Source of the DNA: Arbacia lixula
Lineage: Eukaryota > Echinodermata > Echinoidea > Arbacioida > Arbaciidae
Length of the DNA: 64,000 nucleotides
Direction: 5' to 3'
NCBI GenBank assembly: GCA_963669155.1
Contig: OZ022588.1
Span: forward strand, 18,158,438 to 18,222,437
Position 1 is the first letter of the stretch. The number at the start of each line of letters is the position of its first letter. Positions 46,264 through 59,529 of this stretch are shown here, piece by piece. The notes under the pieces are model-generated. The model was not told the origin of the DNA. It made no database searches and worked only from the letters and a program-made list of their open reading frames with translations. The translations under genes and the position numbers were made by a program.

Positions 46264-48640
46264 TTTATTTTTGCCGCCATGGTGTTGTCATAGAAACAGT
46301 CATTTGAGGTATGGCAATTATCACTTAGAAATAATTCGATCATGATTACTACCATTCTGGCATATAAATATTCATAATACTATAAACTAGGATTAGGTTT
46401 TAGGCGATGTATTTACATATATTTGAATAGTTTTCTAACAAAATTGCCTTTTTGGTTCACATCGTTTCCATGGCAACTAACATTTTTAGGCATCATCGTG
46501 ATCTGTTATAACTTAAATTCCAATCTGAATCAACTGGGCACCTTAATAAATGTATACTCGAACACTAATTTTGTGCTTTCAGGACGCCATATGATAAATA
46601 TATGGCAATTTCATATAGTTCTGTAATTTTACTATTTCTGTCACTATGGTGTTGTCATAGCAACGGTGCTCTTATGCATGACTATTCACACTTAAAAATA
46701 CCTCAGTCTTCATTGATCATGAATCTGATATCTTAATATTTACAATTTTAAAAGCGGGGATTTGGCTTTGGGTTGCCTTTTAAAACATATTTGAATTGTT
46801 AACTAAAAATGCTCTTTCTGATCGTTTCCATGGCAATACCCATTTTTTACGCATGATCTTGTCATTAAATGGCTTAAATTCCTATCAGAATCAACTGGGC
46901 AACTTGTGAAATGTATACTTAGACACAAATTATGGTTTTTTTTTATGTTACTATTTCAGAGATATATGGTAATTTTGTAACTTCCTCAAATTCCAAAATT
47001 TAATTGAAACGTTACCATGGTAATAGCCCTGGAGGCCGCACCCACCACCAGTGCAATGGCAAACAGGCAGATTCTGACAGCTGAGGGTCCTGCCTAACAT
47101 AAAAACATGGTTTGAAATTGTGGCTAATGGGGGGGGGGGGGGGGGGGGGAGACCTTTTCGGTTTGCGGCCCATGACCTACATATATTTGAATGTTTTTCT
47201 TACAAAATCGCCTTTCTTGTTCACAGCGTTTCTATGGCAACCACCATTTTAGGCACAATTGTGATCTCTAATGAATTAGATTACTCTCAGAACCAACTGT
47301 GCACTAAAATAAATGTATACCTAGACACATATTTTCTGTGTTTAAGTTACCATATGAGAAATATATCAAACTTTCTTATAATTCAGTGATTTCGGTTTTT
47401 TTGACATCATGGTGTTGTCATAGCAATGGTATTTTTTTGCACGACAGCTATCACATATAAATGACTTAAGCTTTTGTGTAACTATTCTGGCATGTAAATA
47501 TTCATCAAACCTTAACGAAGAGGTAAGTTTTGTGCTGTGAATTTACAGATATTTCAATACTTTTCTAACAAAAATGCCTTTTTCACACGTCGTTTCCATG
47601 GTAACGACTATTTTAGGTAAGATAATGACCTTACATGACTTAGATTCTGATCAGACTCAACAGGGCGCCTTGATAAATGCATACCTAGACGGTAATATTG
47701 TGTTTTTATGCTAACATTTGAGAAATAAATGGCACTTTCTTATATTTCTTTAAGTTCAATATTTTGGGTACCATGGTGTTGTCATAGCAACAGTTATCTT
47801 ATGGGTGACAGTTATCACTTAGAAATCACTCAATCTTCATTGCTACTATTCTGGCAACTAAATATTCATAAAACTATAAACTTGGATTAGGTATTTTGCT
47901 GTGTATTTACATATATTCGAATGGTTTTTCTAACAAAATTGCCTTTTTGGCTCATATCGTTTCCATGGCAACTACTCTTTTTCAGCATCATCGTGATCTG
48001 TTATGACTTAAATTCCAATCTAAATCAACTGGGCACCTTCATAAAGGTATAATTAAACACTTATGTTGTGTTTTTAGGTCGCCATATGATAAATAGATAG
48101 CAATTTCTTATTTTTCTGTAATTTCAGTATTTCATGCACCATGGTGTTGTCATAGCAACGGTGCTCTTATGCATTACTGTTTGCACTTAAAAATACCTCA
48201 TTCTTCATCGATATGAGTCTGATATTTTAATTTTCACACTTTTTGAAGCGGCGATTTGACTTTGAGTTGCCTATTAACATATATTTGAAATGTTAATTAA
48301 AAAAATGCATTTTTTCTGATCGTTTCCATGGCAATAACCATTTTCTACGCATGATAGTGGCCTTAAATGGCTTAAATTCCTATGAGAATCAACTGGGCAA
48401 CTTGTGAAATGTATACTTAGACGCAAATTTTGTTTTTTTATGTTACTATTTGAGAAATATATGGCAATTTTGTAACTTCCTCAATTTCCAAAATTTCACT
48501 GACATGTTACCATGGCAACAGCCCTGGAGGCCACACCCACCACCAGCGCAGTGGCAAACAGGCAGATTCTGACAGCTGAGGGTTCTGCCTAACATAAAAA
48601 CTGGGTTTGAAATTGTGGCTAAGGGGAGGGACCTTTTCGG
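46264..48640 (-). repeat. right tandem array, at least five units and two terminal segments
   Basis: The same units run in inverse orientation (CCATGGTGTTGTCATAGCAA near 46,277, 46,650, 47,405, 47,772 and 48,141). Terminal-type sequence (GGCAAACAGGCAGATTCTG) appears twice, at about 47,060 and 48,555. The right arm therefore looks like two arms placed end to end, separated by a poly(G) run at about 47,130-47,148. Confidence 0.85.
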
Positions 48641-48702
48641 TTTCTGGCCCATGGCCTAAAATAACGTCGTTTTGAAATATAACCCCAACATGCACCTCTT
48701 AA

Positions 48703-48734
48703 TTGATATCAACAAAAAATCTTCTTGCCAAAAT
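48703..48734 (+). repeat. right 32-bp direct repeat bracketing the foldback structure
   Basis: Partner of the repeat at 40,089. The following AAAATAACGTCATTTTGC echoes AAAATAACGTCGTTTTGA found 80 bases earlier at about 48,659, so this end has a further short local duplication. Confidence 0.65.
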
Positions 48735-49019
48735 AACGTCATTTTGCAAAGACGGTGTCTTCCCTCCGATCGCTATCTCTCCCTGGGCTGCCCTCTCTCT
48801 CCTCCGGGCCCCCTCCATCCCTCTCCCTTCCTTCCTTTCTCTTCCTCTCCCTTTTTTTGTCTCCCTCTCTTTCCCCGATCTCTCTTCCTCATTCCTTCCT
48901 CTCCCTCACCCTTGCTTTCTCTCCCCATCCCTCTCTCTCTTATTACACACCCCTATCTCTCTCCCTGGCCTCTCTACCTATACCAATGATTCCTTCATTC
49001 TTGCGATCTCTCACTAACT

Positions 49020-50990
49020 TTAAAACATATGTATCTGCCCCTCAATCTCTCATATAATTAATCCCCATTTCTCTTTGATATATCAAGGGTATAGTTCCGG
49101 TCCAGAAAATGGAAGCAGACAAATTCGAGAAGCAGGACTACAAATGTTTGAGGAAAATCAGAGATCTACCATGCATTTTACTGAGAAAGTTATCATGATT
49201 TTAATGATACAAGGATGCTATTATTTGGAGGCTATAAGTGACAAAATGGTTATACAGTGTATCAGGATATAATGGCATAGGGTCACTCACCTTAAGTTCT
49301 TTGTACGGTTTGATATTCAAAATTTTGCAATATTTATTTATGATATGATTATAATTCATTTTATATATCAGTAAACTCCTAATTTTCTGAAATAAAAATT
49401 ATAAGACAAATATACATCAGACAACCATATGAAGTAATACAAAGAATTTATTTTTTCACACATATATTCACAAATGTATGTATTCTCTTCCATCTGGAAA
49501 GGATGAAGCAAAATGACGTCGCTCTTTCAGGGTACGCATTACTCAATCACCCTAAAAACAGTATATATAGCAAAGAAATAGTAAGGAAAGAGAAGATGTT
49601 TAGTGATACAATTTGTAGTTATATCAATATGTACGGGATGTTGTGGAGAGGAAGGGGAAAAGACAATTACATGTACCAGAAAACAGATTAAAAAGGCATG
49701 AGGGGGGGGGGGGGGGGGGAGGTGGCGGATTGCTCTGATAGTGACAACACACTGGCACATTCAAATATCAGATTCATGGATACAATTAAGAAACAAGACA
49801 TAGTGAAATTTGTGGCTTTGATTATAGAAAGAAGGTGGGATTTGGGAGGCAATTCAGGATTAATCTCCATAACCTCTCAATCGTATTTCATTCCCTGAAA
49901 GATTGATTTGCAGTTTTAATCAATACTATATCCTGCAAACCATACCTGTAGAAAATGTGAAATAACAGATGTGATCCATCAAAATTGTACCATTCCTTTT
50001 AGGTTTTATGTAAATCGTTTCCTGCCATACAGCACCCTATAGCTGCAATAGATGTACTCAGGAGAGAGCTCAATAGCATGCTAGACCTGTGCTTGGTTTA
50101 TGAGAATTAATATATTACTAGATTAATACATCTTTGTTTTGCTTACTTTTGTAAAATCACAACTAAAACAGAAAAAAAAAGAAGACAAGAAATAGACCTG
50201 TAAGTCTATTGAGTTAACATAGGTATCCAATATTTTCCTTGAACAAAACTGGCTAACTACCATTAACACATGTGCACCCAAGTAAAGGTGTGTGGGGCAG
50301 CTCCTTGATTCATTTAACTGAATTAAGATATTCTTAAGTTTTGGGGTTGAGATTTATTTTGATGTTTATCCAGATACAGCCTGTATCAATTTACACTCCC
50401 CTCCCCCACCCCCATCCCCTCCCCAAACAGAAAAGCACATCTTCCCCTATAGTTCATCATATCAATAGTTTGTTAAATGACAAATTTCAATACTCACACC
50501 CCTCTCCCCTATTGGTAAAATTGGTAATGCTATATCTGCTTATATACTTTAGGCAATACCCAAAGATATGAATAGATTACCATGCATATATGAAAGACAA
50601 AGTCCAACTGTATGTTATAATATATATGTAATGCCTAATGATCATAAACAAACTGGTTATAGACATGAATTACACAATCCTGAAAGACTATGAATAGGGG
50701 ATGCCCCAACACACAATGTACAAAAGAGCATATTGGCAACTTTGGCTACAATTCGGAAATAAAGTCCCTTACATTCATGCCAAATAGGAAAGGACTCCTG
50801 CAAAATGTTGGAAATTCAGAAATAATGAACAAAGCAAGAAAAAACATCCATACAACATACTAATATATGTCAAAATAAACTTTAAACCATATTTTTTTTT
50901 ATAGAGGAGTCTTTGAAGACAAGATCAACCACTGGTATATATCAACCTTATCTTTACCCATCATAGATAAAGGCTTTAGCAATCGATATG
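49020..50990. other. no gene seen between the foldback structure and the unrecognised gene
   Basis: AT-rich sequence with one poly(G) run at about 49,703-49,718. This may hold the 3' UTR of the gene that ends at 51,135, but no polyadenylation site is chosen. Confidence 0.55.
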
Positions 50991-51004
50991 CATGGACACC
51001 AGGA

Positions 51005-51100
51005 GAGGAGAGAGGGGATTGAGAACCCGTAATAGGATACAACTCATCAGAATCACTGCTATATGCCTAATACCCCCCCCCCCCCCCCACCACTTTACAA
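51005..51100 (-). repeat. copy of part of the last exon of the unrecognised gene
   Basis: CTCATCAGAATCACTGCTAT, then ATGCC, at 51,043 repeats 51,231 in the last exon at a period of 188 bases, with flanking GAGAACCCGTAATAGGATAC against GAGAATCCCTATTGGAGGGG. The copied sense text is TATAGCAGTGATTCTGATGA (YSSDSDE). Confidence 0.75.
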
Positions 51101-51134
51101 ACCATGTCAACTATTTTCCAATCATATATTGGCG

Positions 51135-54100
51135 TCAGTACATCCTATGTCTGGACATGAGGGGCGGACTAGGTGTCTCCGAGGGTGGAAAGGGTGGAGG
51201 GAGGGGGTAGAGAATCCCTATTGGAGGGGACTCATCAGAATCACTGCTATATGCCTTAAACCTCCCCTTCACCATCCCTTTCACTCTATCCCCTCCACCC
51301 ATGGGGGGAACACCGTGCCCCCTATTGGATCTAGACAGGGTGTGATCATGGAGGTGGGGTGGGTAGATCAAGGTGGGTGGGGGGATGCCAGCCTCAACGT
51401 AGTAGGGGTCTGGGTAGGTGAGGCTGTCCTTGCTACTGCAGCTGAGGTGGATGTAGTCCAGGATGTCCCCAGTATACTCCTCTGAAAGCACCTATAGAAT
51501 AAGAGAGGAGACAGGGGGGTCAGGAAACTGGAGGAAGACTACCATCAAGCAGAGATATATTATTATTATTATTATTGTTATCATCATTATCATCATTATC
51601 TTTATTATTATTAATATTAAAATTACTAACATTATCATTAAGATTATCATTATTGTCATGTCATTATTTTTACTATCACTCATTACCATTATCAATATTT
51701 TATCACTATCATTATCATTGTCATAACAATCATGATTATGGTTATCGTTATCATTATTATCATTATCATTGTTATTATTGTTATCATTCTTATTATCATT
51801 GTCATTTTTACGATCTGGTAGAGATGGAGGATATTCACTGTGCCATTCGTGATATTTTGCCCAAGCAATACATACAAATCCCATAAAGCTTGCCCATAAC
51901 TTAGCAATCACACTCTGGACCAGGCCACAGCCACATGCATGCTTCACAACCTACCTGAGTCTCCACTTTGGGGAAGAATCCCTCGACCAAGATGTCATCT
52001 GGAGGCTGGTGCTGCAGCTTCAATGTGCACTCTTCAAAGGCATTGACACCTGTCGCCATGGGGGCGGTATGAGGTGCAGTGTTTGGGGCGTTGGACCAAG
52101 AACCTGATGGTCCAGGCGGAGAGGGGTTTGGAGGCTCATCCTAAACGGGTACAAAACAAGTTATAAGTTATTTAGTGTTTTGTATGCCAAGTTTTGCCAT
52201 TGGCCCAAGACAGTAACAATACTTTCATATAGGGCATTCTTTAATAGAAATTATGTTCTTAGGTTAATTGTTTGAAGGAACAAGATGCAATCTCAGCAGA
52301 CACAACAGCATTACAGAGACTGAATATATTATCTTCGATTGGCCATGATATGAATAAACTTTTTTAAAACACCCAACAACTGAGACATATAACTAAAAAA
52401 ATAGTCAAACTACTCAGCAATATTTTTAATCATGCCAAACATAACTACATGATCAATACTACAAAGTTACAAGCATGAATCCTATCAGAGTACAGAATGA
52501 GAGATAATATTCTGCATTATCCTGTAGGGAAGGTGGGGTGCATTAAAAAAGGACACACACCCCATGCCAAAATATGATATGGCACTATGAAACAAATTTC
52601 TATGCTAAAACTTTATGTTCTCTGAATTACTAGGGGATAATCTCTTTCTATCTTACCTTAGAGTGTAAATCGGTGCGTTTTACTACATCCCCTTGCTGCA
52701 AACTCCTATCAATAGATTTCAGTATAGGTTCTGTATTTCCTGCAAATGAAAAACAAAATCCAGAAAGGCAAAGTATGAATTACTTGCTTGTATGCAGATA
52801 AATTATATTTGAAATAGGTATTAACTATTCACCCCTTATGGCACAACATTCTGTTGAAAAATTCAATCTTGCAGTGGTGTTAATTGTCCATGTTTGACAG
52901 CTCTCTACATTGGTATACTGAAGACAAAAATTAGATTTTGAATTAATAATTCCCCGATAAGTCATAACTGTAATTGGCCTATTGCTACAGTTTATGACTT
53001 AAGACAGTCCTCAGAATATACATACTTAGCTATTAGACTATTAATTTAGTTTCTTTCAGGATATCTCACCCGACTGTTGAGCAAAGTCCTTGCTGAGGTT
53101 CTTTCTGACGGAGGAGTGGTGCTTGGATGGGGCGCGGCTCTTCCGTGGAGTCTGCAGAGCAAAACTAGAATATCAAAGTTAACAAAATGTTTATTTGCAT
53201 TGCGCCATATAACGTCCACTAGAGGTTCTCTTCTTTTTATGTTAAATGCAAAAACATTGCAAATACTTTGTTTACTATGTAAACATCAGCTAGCATATTG
53301 AAACTTGCAGCATGAAAGAAAACTGCAACCCTGGATGGATGGGTATTCTTGATTAACTCTTCATATCCCATTAAGGCCATTTTGCACCAAAAACCATAGA
53401 GCAGCCATTTGTTTGGCACCCAATGGGTTAAAGCATGCTTGGGGGACTAGTGCTAACCACTGGTAAACTACAATACACTGTCATAGAGGGCAACATACAC
53501 GCTTAATTTTGTATTGCATTGTCATAGATGATCAATCCTTGAACAGAACAAGTTAGATATTGGAGATATGTACCTCTGTTTCTGTTTCTGCAGCTTCTGG
53601 ACTAGACCATCTTTCACTTCCTGGTAGTAGTCTGTCATGCATCCAAGATCGAAAAATAATATCTTGCCAGACTTAATATGGATTATAGCATTTATACAAT
53701 TTTATTTCAGGATCATTTGCACAATAAAGTGGGTATGGGGAAGATACAGTTAATGTGCAAAGTGTGATTCTTCAATATAGTTTGAATGTATGACAGTATG
53801 TACATACATGGCCTACACTGAACTCACCCAACAATTAGACCCATTGAATGCTTAGAACAATGAAAAACATGAACTGGTTCATGAACTTTAGAAAATAATC
53901 ACCCTTCCTAGGGCAAATATGTTTTAAGGAGTACCTAATGACTATGTGACAGGCACTGTATTGCAACCTTGGTAGCTGCCTTTTCAAATTTTAAACCAAA
54001 ACTGAGAAAATATCTCCATGCAATGAAATCTATCAAAAATATTTTAGTACAATGCCATACAAACATATTGGCATATTCTCCTGTTTTGTTTAATACATAG

Positions 54101-57100
54101 AATGGAAGTGAGATAGTTGTGTACTTGTTATGGTCAATTAAAACCCAGAGATATTCTGAGGGCATCTCTTTACTTTATGATTTGGAAGTGTTTTCTCTTT
54201 ACCTCTACCAGGAAAGATACTTTTCAGACTGAAGGTTCTATGCAGTAGCTCTGCAGCTTCAGAAACAGGAGACAGCTGTGAGATGGACAAACATGAGGTT
54301 ACTATGATTACCATTCAGCAATTTGAGACAGTGCGGCCTGTCACCATTGCAACTTTATCATAACTGATAACATAATTATGGAGCAAATATCCCAAATAGT
54401 ATATGATAGACACAACTTTTTCCCTGTCTTTGCTGCATGAATCAAATGCAAAAAAGGCCAGGTGAATTTCATTTACATTATTTAAAAGAATGTAGAAATT
54501 TAGATACTGCAATATGAATTAATAACTTGTGAATTCAAGCTGTGAAGTTCATTATAAACTCAGAATTTTTTGGCCCTACGTGCCCACAAAAGGAAACATA
54601 TAGGATGAAGCAATGGTATGAATTTACAATGGAGATGAGCCTTTTACTAAAAAAAAAAGTCAAGGTAGATAAGGTGGGGATTTAACAATATAACATGCAA
54701 TTAATGCTTTTAACAAAAAACATATAGGTTGATTATGTGAGCTGATGAAATTTTGAGTTACAAGACACATTAATCCTTTGTTGGTGAACAACATGTTTAG
54801 TAAGTACATTGATCATAAGTCGCTGCACAAGAGGCATATATGTGTAAAACCATGACTTCAAAAATTACTCTCAAGAAAGCGGGCATTATGCATTAGTGAA
54901 ATGACATGAAAACTGCTCGGTCAGGATTCAAATTCAGTGGTCTTTACAGGCTAGTGGTCTTTAAAGACATGGTTGAACTTTGTTAAAATATTGTCCACAT
55001 CTACCGAAGATGACATTCACATTCAAAATAAGGTGATTTCGCAATCGATAAAAAGTGCTAAGCTTTTTTTTTCAAATATTTTCACAAAAATTTCCACTTT
55101 TACAGTATTAGGTCTCTGCCGAACTTTGTTCAGGCGAGACAAAAATGTCATAAACACATGAATTTTTTCCCTTTATGTTATATTCACCAAAGAACAATCA
55201 CTCCTATTTCAGTCAGAATAAAAGAAACATACTGCAGAAATGATTACAACAACTGTTTGTTCATGTGGACAAGTGAATAAAGAAAGAGAGAGGAAGCGAG
55301 GGACATGGACAATGACAGAAGGATTTAAAATGTACTTGTAATGTGAGATAAATCACTGGCATAAGTATGTAGAAAAGGTAATCTAAAAAGATAATCCCCT
55401 GGAATTATGAAAAAATGATAATAAACTTATTTGAGCCAGTGAGATATTTCTAAATGCATAATACATTTACACAATTATTTTCAGCATCTATGTGCCTCTC
55501 TTTCCATGAATTTCTTAATGGGTTTGAATACTTGTTTACATTTAGCAATGTATTGAATTTAGTTGACTTATTGCCGATAAAATAATGAACAATGCAAGTA
55601 TACTTGTACATGGCTAGATAGCCACACTCAGCTGTGCCAACGTGGCACAGCTATTCTCCCGGAAGGGTCCAGAAAAATGTACCTCAGGACTTGTATCAAG
55701 ACCGCCATCAGAGAGGCGTGGGTACACTGTGTCTGCAATGCTCTCTCTATGACCAGTGGTACTGATGACTTGATCAGGATGGGAACTGCTGCTACAAAAG
55801 AGACACACAAAAAGAATTTCACACATCCCTGTATTAAAGTCACTCGAATGTCAGTACCGATGGGGAGTAGAGGTTTTCCGGATCTTGAAGGTGGAGCTGA
55901 TCAGACCGCCTCCGAATGCAGTGCCCTCTATAAACCGCATCGCCATCTAATAGCTCAGTTTTAGGGGCCTTTAATATGGTAAAGTGAAATTTGTTTAAGC
56001 GACCAATTGTTTGTCTTTCTACACAGGATTAGTTGTAGTATATTCAATGAAAAGTTACACTTTTAATCACAGAGCTTCTTTAGTATGGCAATCAAACAAA
56101 ATGTGGAATTTTAATCAAAGGATAATTTCAAAAAGAATTATTCTATTAAAAAAGATAATATATCTTTGTTTTAAGTAATAAAGCTTTCTTAATGTCTTTA
56201 GTAGGTTGCATCTATTTAGTTTAATCAAAGTAAGCGTACTTTAATCTTGGGGAAGTGTCAGCAGTTACAGGTGACTGACTAGGTACAATATTATGTGGTC
56301 TAATAAACAGGTCCCAAATGTTGGGAAGTGAACACTGCAGCGAGGTAATATTCTATTTATGAGGCACAAAATAAAAAGGGAACACATATATGAATATTTT
56401 GCATGTTTTGGAGAAACATATATATGTTGCAAATCTTGCAATGAAAATATCGGATTGGGGCGCCAAGAGTAACAAGAAAAGAGGACTTAAAGTACGTACC
56501 TTTTTTGATGAGTTGATGTTGATCTGACTGTGTGCACTTTCGGAGTCAAGTCAGGGTTGATAGCCACACTCTGTCTGATGTCATCTAAAATCATTGGTGT
56601 GGCTCTAGGCGGGGGAGGTAGATTGGCATCTGCAACATCCATGCCATGGTGCAGGTCATCCTTCACTGCAAGCCCTGATGGATCAAGCACTTTCAAATCT
56701 GCGAGACCAAAACAAATCAGCACTGACTCGCATCTAATCTGAATAACAATTATGAATATCCAAAAATTTACTTCCTTGAAACAATCTGGCAACAATCTCT
56801 ACAGAATAACCGTATATGTCTGTAAAAAACACATTTGTTGTTTCCCTTATCATGTTGCTCACAAATAAATGTTTAGGCTTCATGATTCCTGGTCAAGTTA
56901 GGATGTCAGAATTTGCCATGGAAATTCATTAATCAAAGGTGTGGCTTAACACTTAACTAATAGCCTGTTGTCTAAGGTCGATTTTGGTTCACAACCACTG
57001 TACTTCTTTTTCTTTGTACTTTGTATGTTGCGTTGTTCAAGCAGTGCAAAAAAAAAAACACAGGGCTCTATGTCATTTAGTCACTGTGAATAACAAGAGA

Positions 57101-59528
57101 ACCACAGTAACGCCCCTGCAATATGGTACCATGCATAAAATGGTTCAGGGTGTTTATTTCTAGTAATGACCTTGGGCTTGTAAAGTAGCCTCCATTAATT
57201 TGTACATTTGTACTTTTCTCCTTCCTTTCAACTTAACAAGTATAAAATGTCCTTAAAAGAGTTTATTCACATCTACCAAAAATAATGTTCAAGTTTATGA
57301 TGTTTTTTGTTCCAAACAATAAAATGCTACATTTTTTCATCTATGATGAAAGACAGTCAATTAATAATTTTCACAGGTATCATCTTAGATGGACGCTAGA
57401 TATGGACATTCACTGTATAGCCCAAGTCTGTATGTTAAATATATTATAGTGTTTAATTAAGTTGGGAAGTAGACATTAAGGAGATTAAATCTGAATGCGC
57501 CATTGCTGCACTTTATGACAAGTAATACACACAAGACTCATAGAATAGCAGGTTTAGGCATACAGACGGTTGAATAGTATATTTCAACATCTTCAGTAGA
57601 TTGCTCGAAGTAGCAGTATGCAAAATGCAGTGGCGCAACAATTATTTATGACGATGCTCTGTTTTATAGCTAAAAAAAAATGTTAACATATTTGCTCACC
57701 TCTGGAGATTTTACTTGATGTCTTTGCTTTGTTGTAAATACCCATCTGCAAAATAAAGAGGAGTATAAAAAAAAAAAAACATTTAAAATATAAATTGTAA
57801 CCAAAACAATTTCCTTGCATCTAGTGTGCAACTCAAATTTATTTAAACCAGTGAGTAGAATATTATTGTGAGGACAGTATTATGGAATCTAGTATTTAAC
57901 AGTTAGCAACAACACGTCATAAAACTGTTTTAAAAGAGCTACAAATCAGAAAAGAGAATTTGTTATTACTGAGAAAAAAAGTTCAAGCAAGCAAGAAAAG
58001 GCAATTGACTTGATCTGCTAACAATAATGATCATCGGATTTGATTGTATTAAGTTCTAACTTTTGGCTGACCTATTACTTACAGTGATTCTGCTTTGCGT
58101 TATAAGAGGATGTGCACTTGAATATGCAGACACATTCATCAACGAGTGGTCTTTCTGTTTCTGTAGATAGATGGGGAAGTAGAATGAGGAAGAAAACACA
58201 ATGAACATAATTGACCATAAACCTAGATGGTCTGAGCAACCGTTCAATACTTATTACTTAAAGCTCTATTATCTGTCATGTAATGTTTTTAGTTTTAATT
58301 ACATATAACTTATTCTGGCAAATATGTTGACAGAAAGAAAACATAAAAGAGCAAGTCATAATGGAGAATCTATGCTTGTTTCCAATAATTTAGCAGTGAA
58401 TAAAAAATATCTTTAAAACACAACTTGTTGCATGGCTTCTTTTTTAAAAACTTTGTACTAGATACAATGTATTAACACACCTAATGTAATAAGCAAACAT
58501 AATATAAAATACTACATTACTAGTACCTTTTCATTTTTGGCCTTCTTATTGTTTCTCTCAGCACATGTCCTTCTCCTCTTCTTCCTAGAAAGAGAAGTCT
58601 TTGTGGCCGTTGTTGTGCGATGATGGTAAACTTCTGTTTCCTTGAGCTTTTCTTGTGTTGATTTCTTCATAGCTTTGCTGGAGATGATATGAGTACAAAC
58701 CTTGACAATAAGTAAAGTCTGCTCTTAAGACCTGGGGCCACATTCATGAAACCTTTGTAGCCTAGTTAGTTCCTAAATTACATGCACCTGAATGCACTCT
58801 ATCAATGAACTATGCTTAGTAAGGTTTCATGAATATGGCTCCTGCATTGTTTGTCTATCCTGTGTGTTAAAACAGTAGACTGCCAATTGAAGATTGTTTT
58901 TCTGTTCTTTAAACTTGGAACATTCTCAACTTTATTGTGCTTTCACGTCTGAAAGCCTTAGGTTTATGTTAAACTAAGAAGAAAGATTCAAATATAGATT
59001 GGATCTAGTCATATTCAAGAAAATTGCAACTGCAATAGTATGACCATCAATAAATCTCATCATTTGACAGCTATAGTTACAGCTATGGCCTATGCAGCAA
59101 TGGCAATTTAAGTCTGAAAATGGTGGTCTAGGCCAGGCATGAGCTTAGAATTTTTAGACTACTGTTAGTGTTGGACACCAATTAGTCTATAATTATAAGT
59201 CTAGTCTAGATCGAACTTACTCAGATCTAGATGTACCGACCCATTTCTGTTTGGTTATCTAATCAAGACTTAGACTGTAGTCTTCTACAAATACAAGTTG
59301 AGACTTATGTCACTAAGTTTACTAGTACTACACTACAGTTTACCAGTTTACACGCAAGTCCCGAGGCTGGGAAATGGAATCTGCTATTTCCCTCTCCTGT
59401 GGCAGTGGATTTGACTTTGAGTTGACTTTGGCTTTGCAGACCGTCTTCTTTGGTTTCGTCTTCTCTCTGACTCTGATTCGTTCTGTCGGTGATATGCCCA
59501 ATATTTCCAAGTCAGAGTCGTTCATCAT
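51135..59528 (-). CDS. unrecognised basic, low-complexity protein, about 12 exons
   Basis: I do not recognise this protein. Exons in transcript order: 59528-59344 (start MMNDSDLEILGIS), 58677-58527, 58160-58083, 57745-57700, 56698-56500, 55791-55683, 54275-54203, 53631-53574, 53151-53070, 52739-52657, 52140-51955, 51491-51135. All have GT-AG borders. Phases close from exon 1 to 8 and from 9 to 12. The join 8 to 9 does not fit, so a small exon of length 1 mod 3 is probably missing between 53,152 and 53,573. The product is about 535 residues. Exon 2 has a strongly basic, nuclear-signal-like stretch (SRKKRRRTC and KKAK). Exon 5 contains PPPPRATPMILDDIRQSVA. Exon 8 is a short charged, glutamine-rich segment (DYYQEVKDGLVQKLQKQKQ) that may be coiled. 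Exons 11-12 carry the most protein-like text (DDILVEGFFPKVETQ, then LSEEYTGDILDYIHLSCSS) and end in a proline-rich tail. The last exon may be shorter if a later splice is used. No membrane segments or signal peptide are seen. Confidence 0.7.
51555..51815 (+). repeat. ATT/ATC-rich simple repeat in intron 11 of the unrecognised gene
   Basis: TTATTATTATTATT and TATCATTATCATTATC runs; the open frames in it are low-complexity. Confidence 0.8.
58733..58843. mobile_element. small foldback MITE near exon 2 of the unrecognised gene
   Basis: GGGGCCACATTCATGAAACC and AAGGTTTCATGAATATGGCTCC are inverted ends of a 110-bp hairpin. It lies about 55 bp upstream (in the transcript) of the exon 2 acceptor. 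Confidence 0.7.
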
Positions 59529-59529
59529 T

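Larger units (their letters stand above)
40089..48734. mobile_element. 8.6-kb compound foldback structure with tandem-array arms
   Basis: The arms are tandem arrays of about 367-bp units in opposite orientation (left 40,130-41,690; right 46,264-48,640), with a LINE in the middle. Outer terminal sequence (TTAGCCACAATTT, CAGAATCTGCCTGTTTGCCA and GTGGGTGTGG) is mirrored at both ends. A 32-base direct repeat, TTGATATYAACAAAAAATC plus CTTCWTGCCAAA, brackets the structure at 40,089-40,120 and 48,703-48,734. No transposase is visible. The layout recalls foldback transposons known from Drosophila (FB) and sea urchin (TU), but the unit length differs from both. Confidence 0.75.

Noticed and set aside
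40250-48640. CRISPR-like regular repeats
   Set aside because: The units are about 367 bp, diverged and in eukaryotic DNA with spliced genes; there are no short repeats with unique spacers.
34714-48734. A single 14-kb composite transposon spanning both foldback structures
   Set aside because: The arms of the two structures are unrelated, and unique CpG-rich sequence with a likely first exon lies between them.
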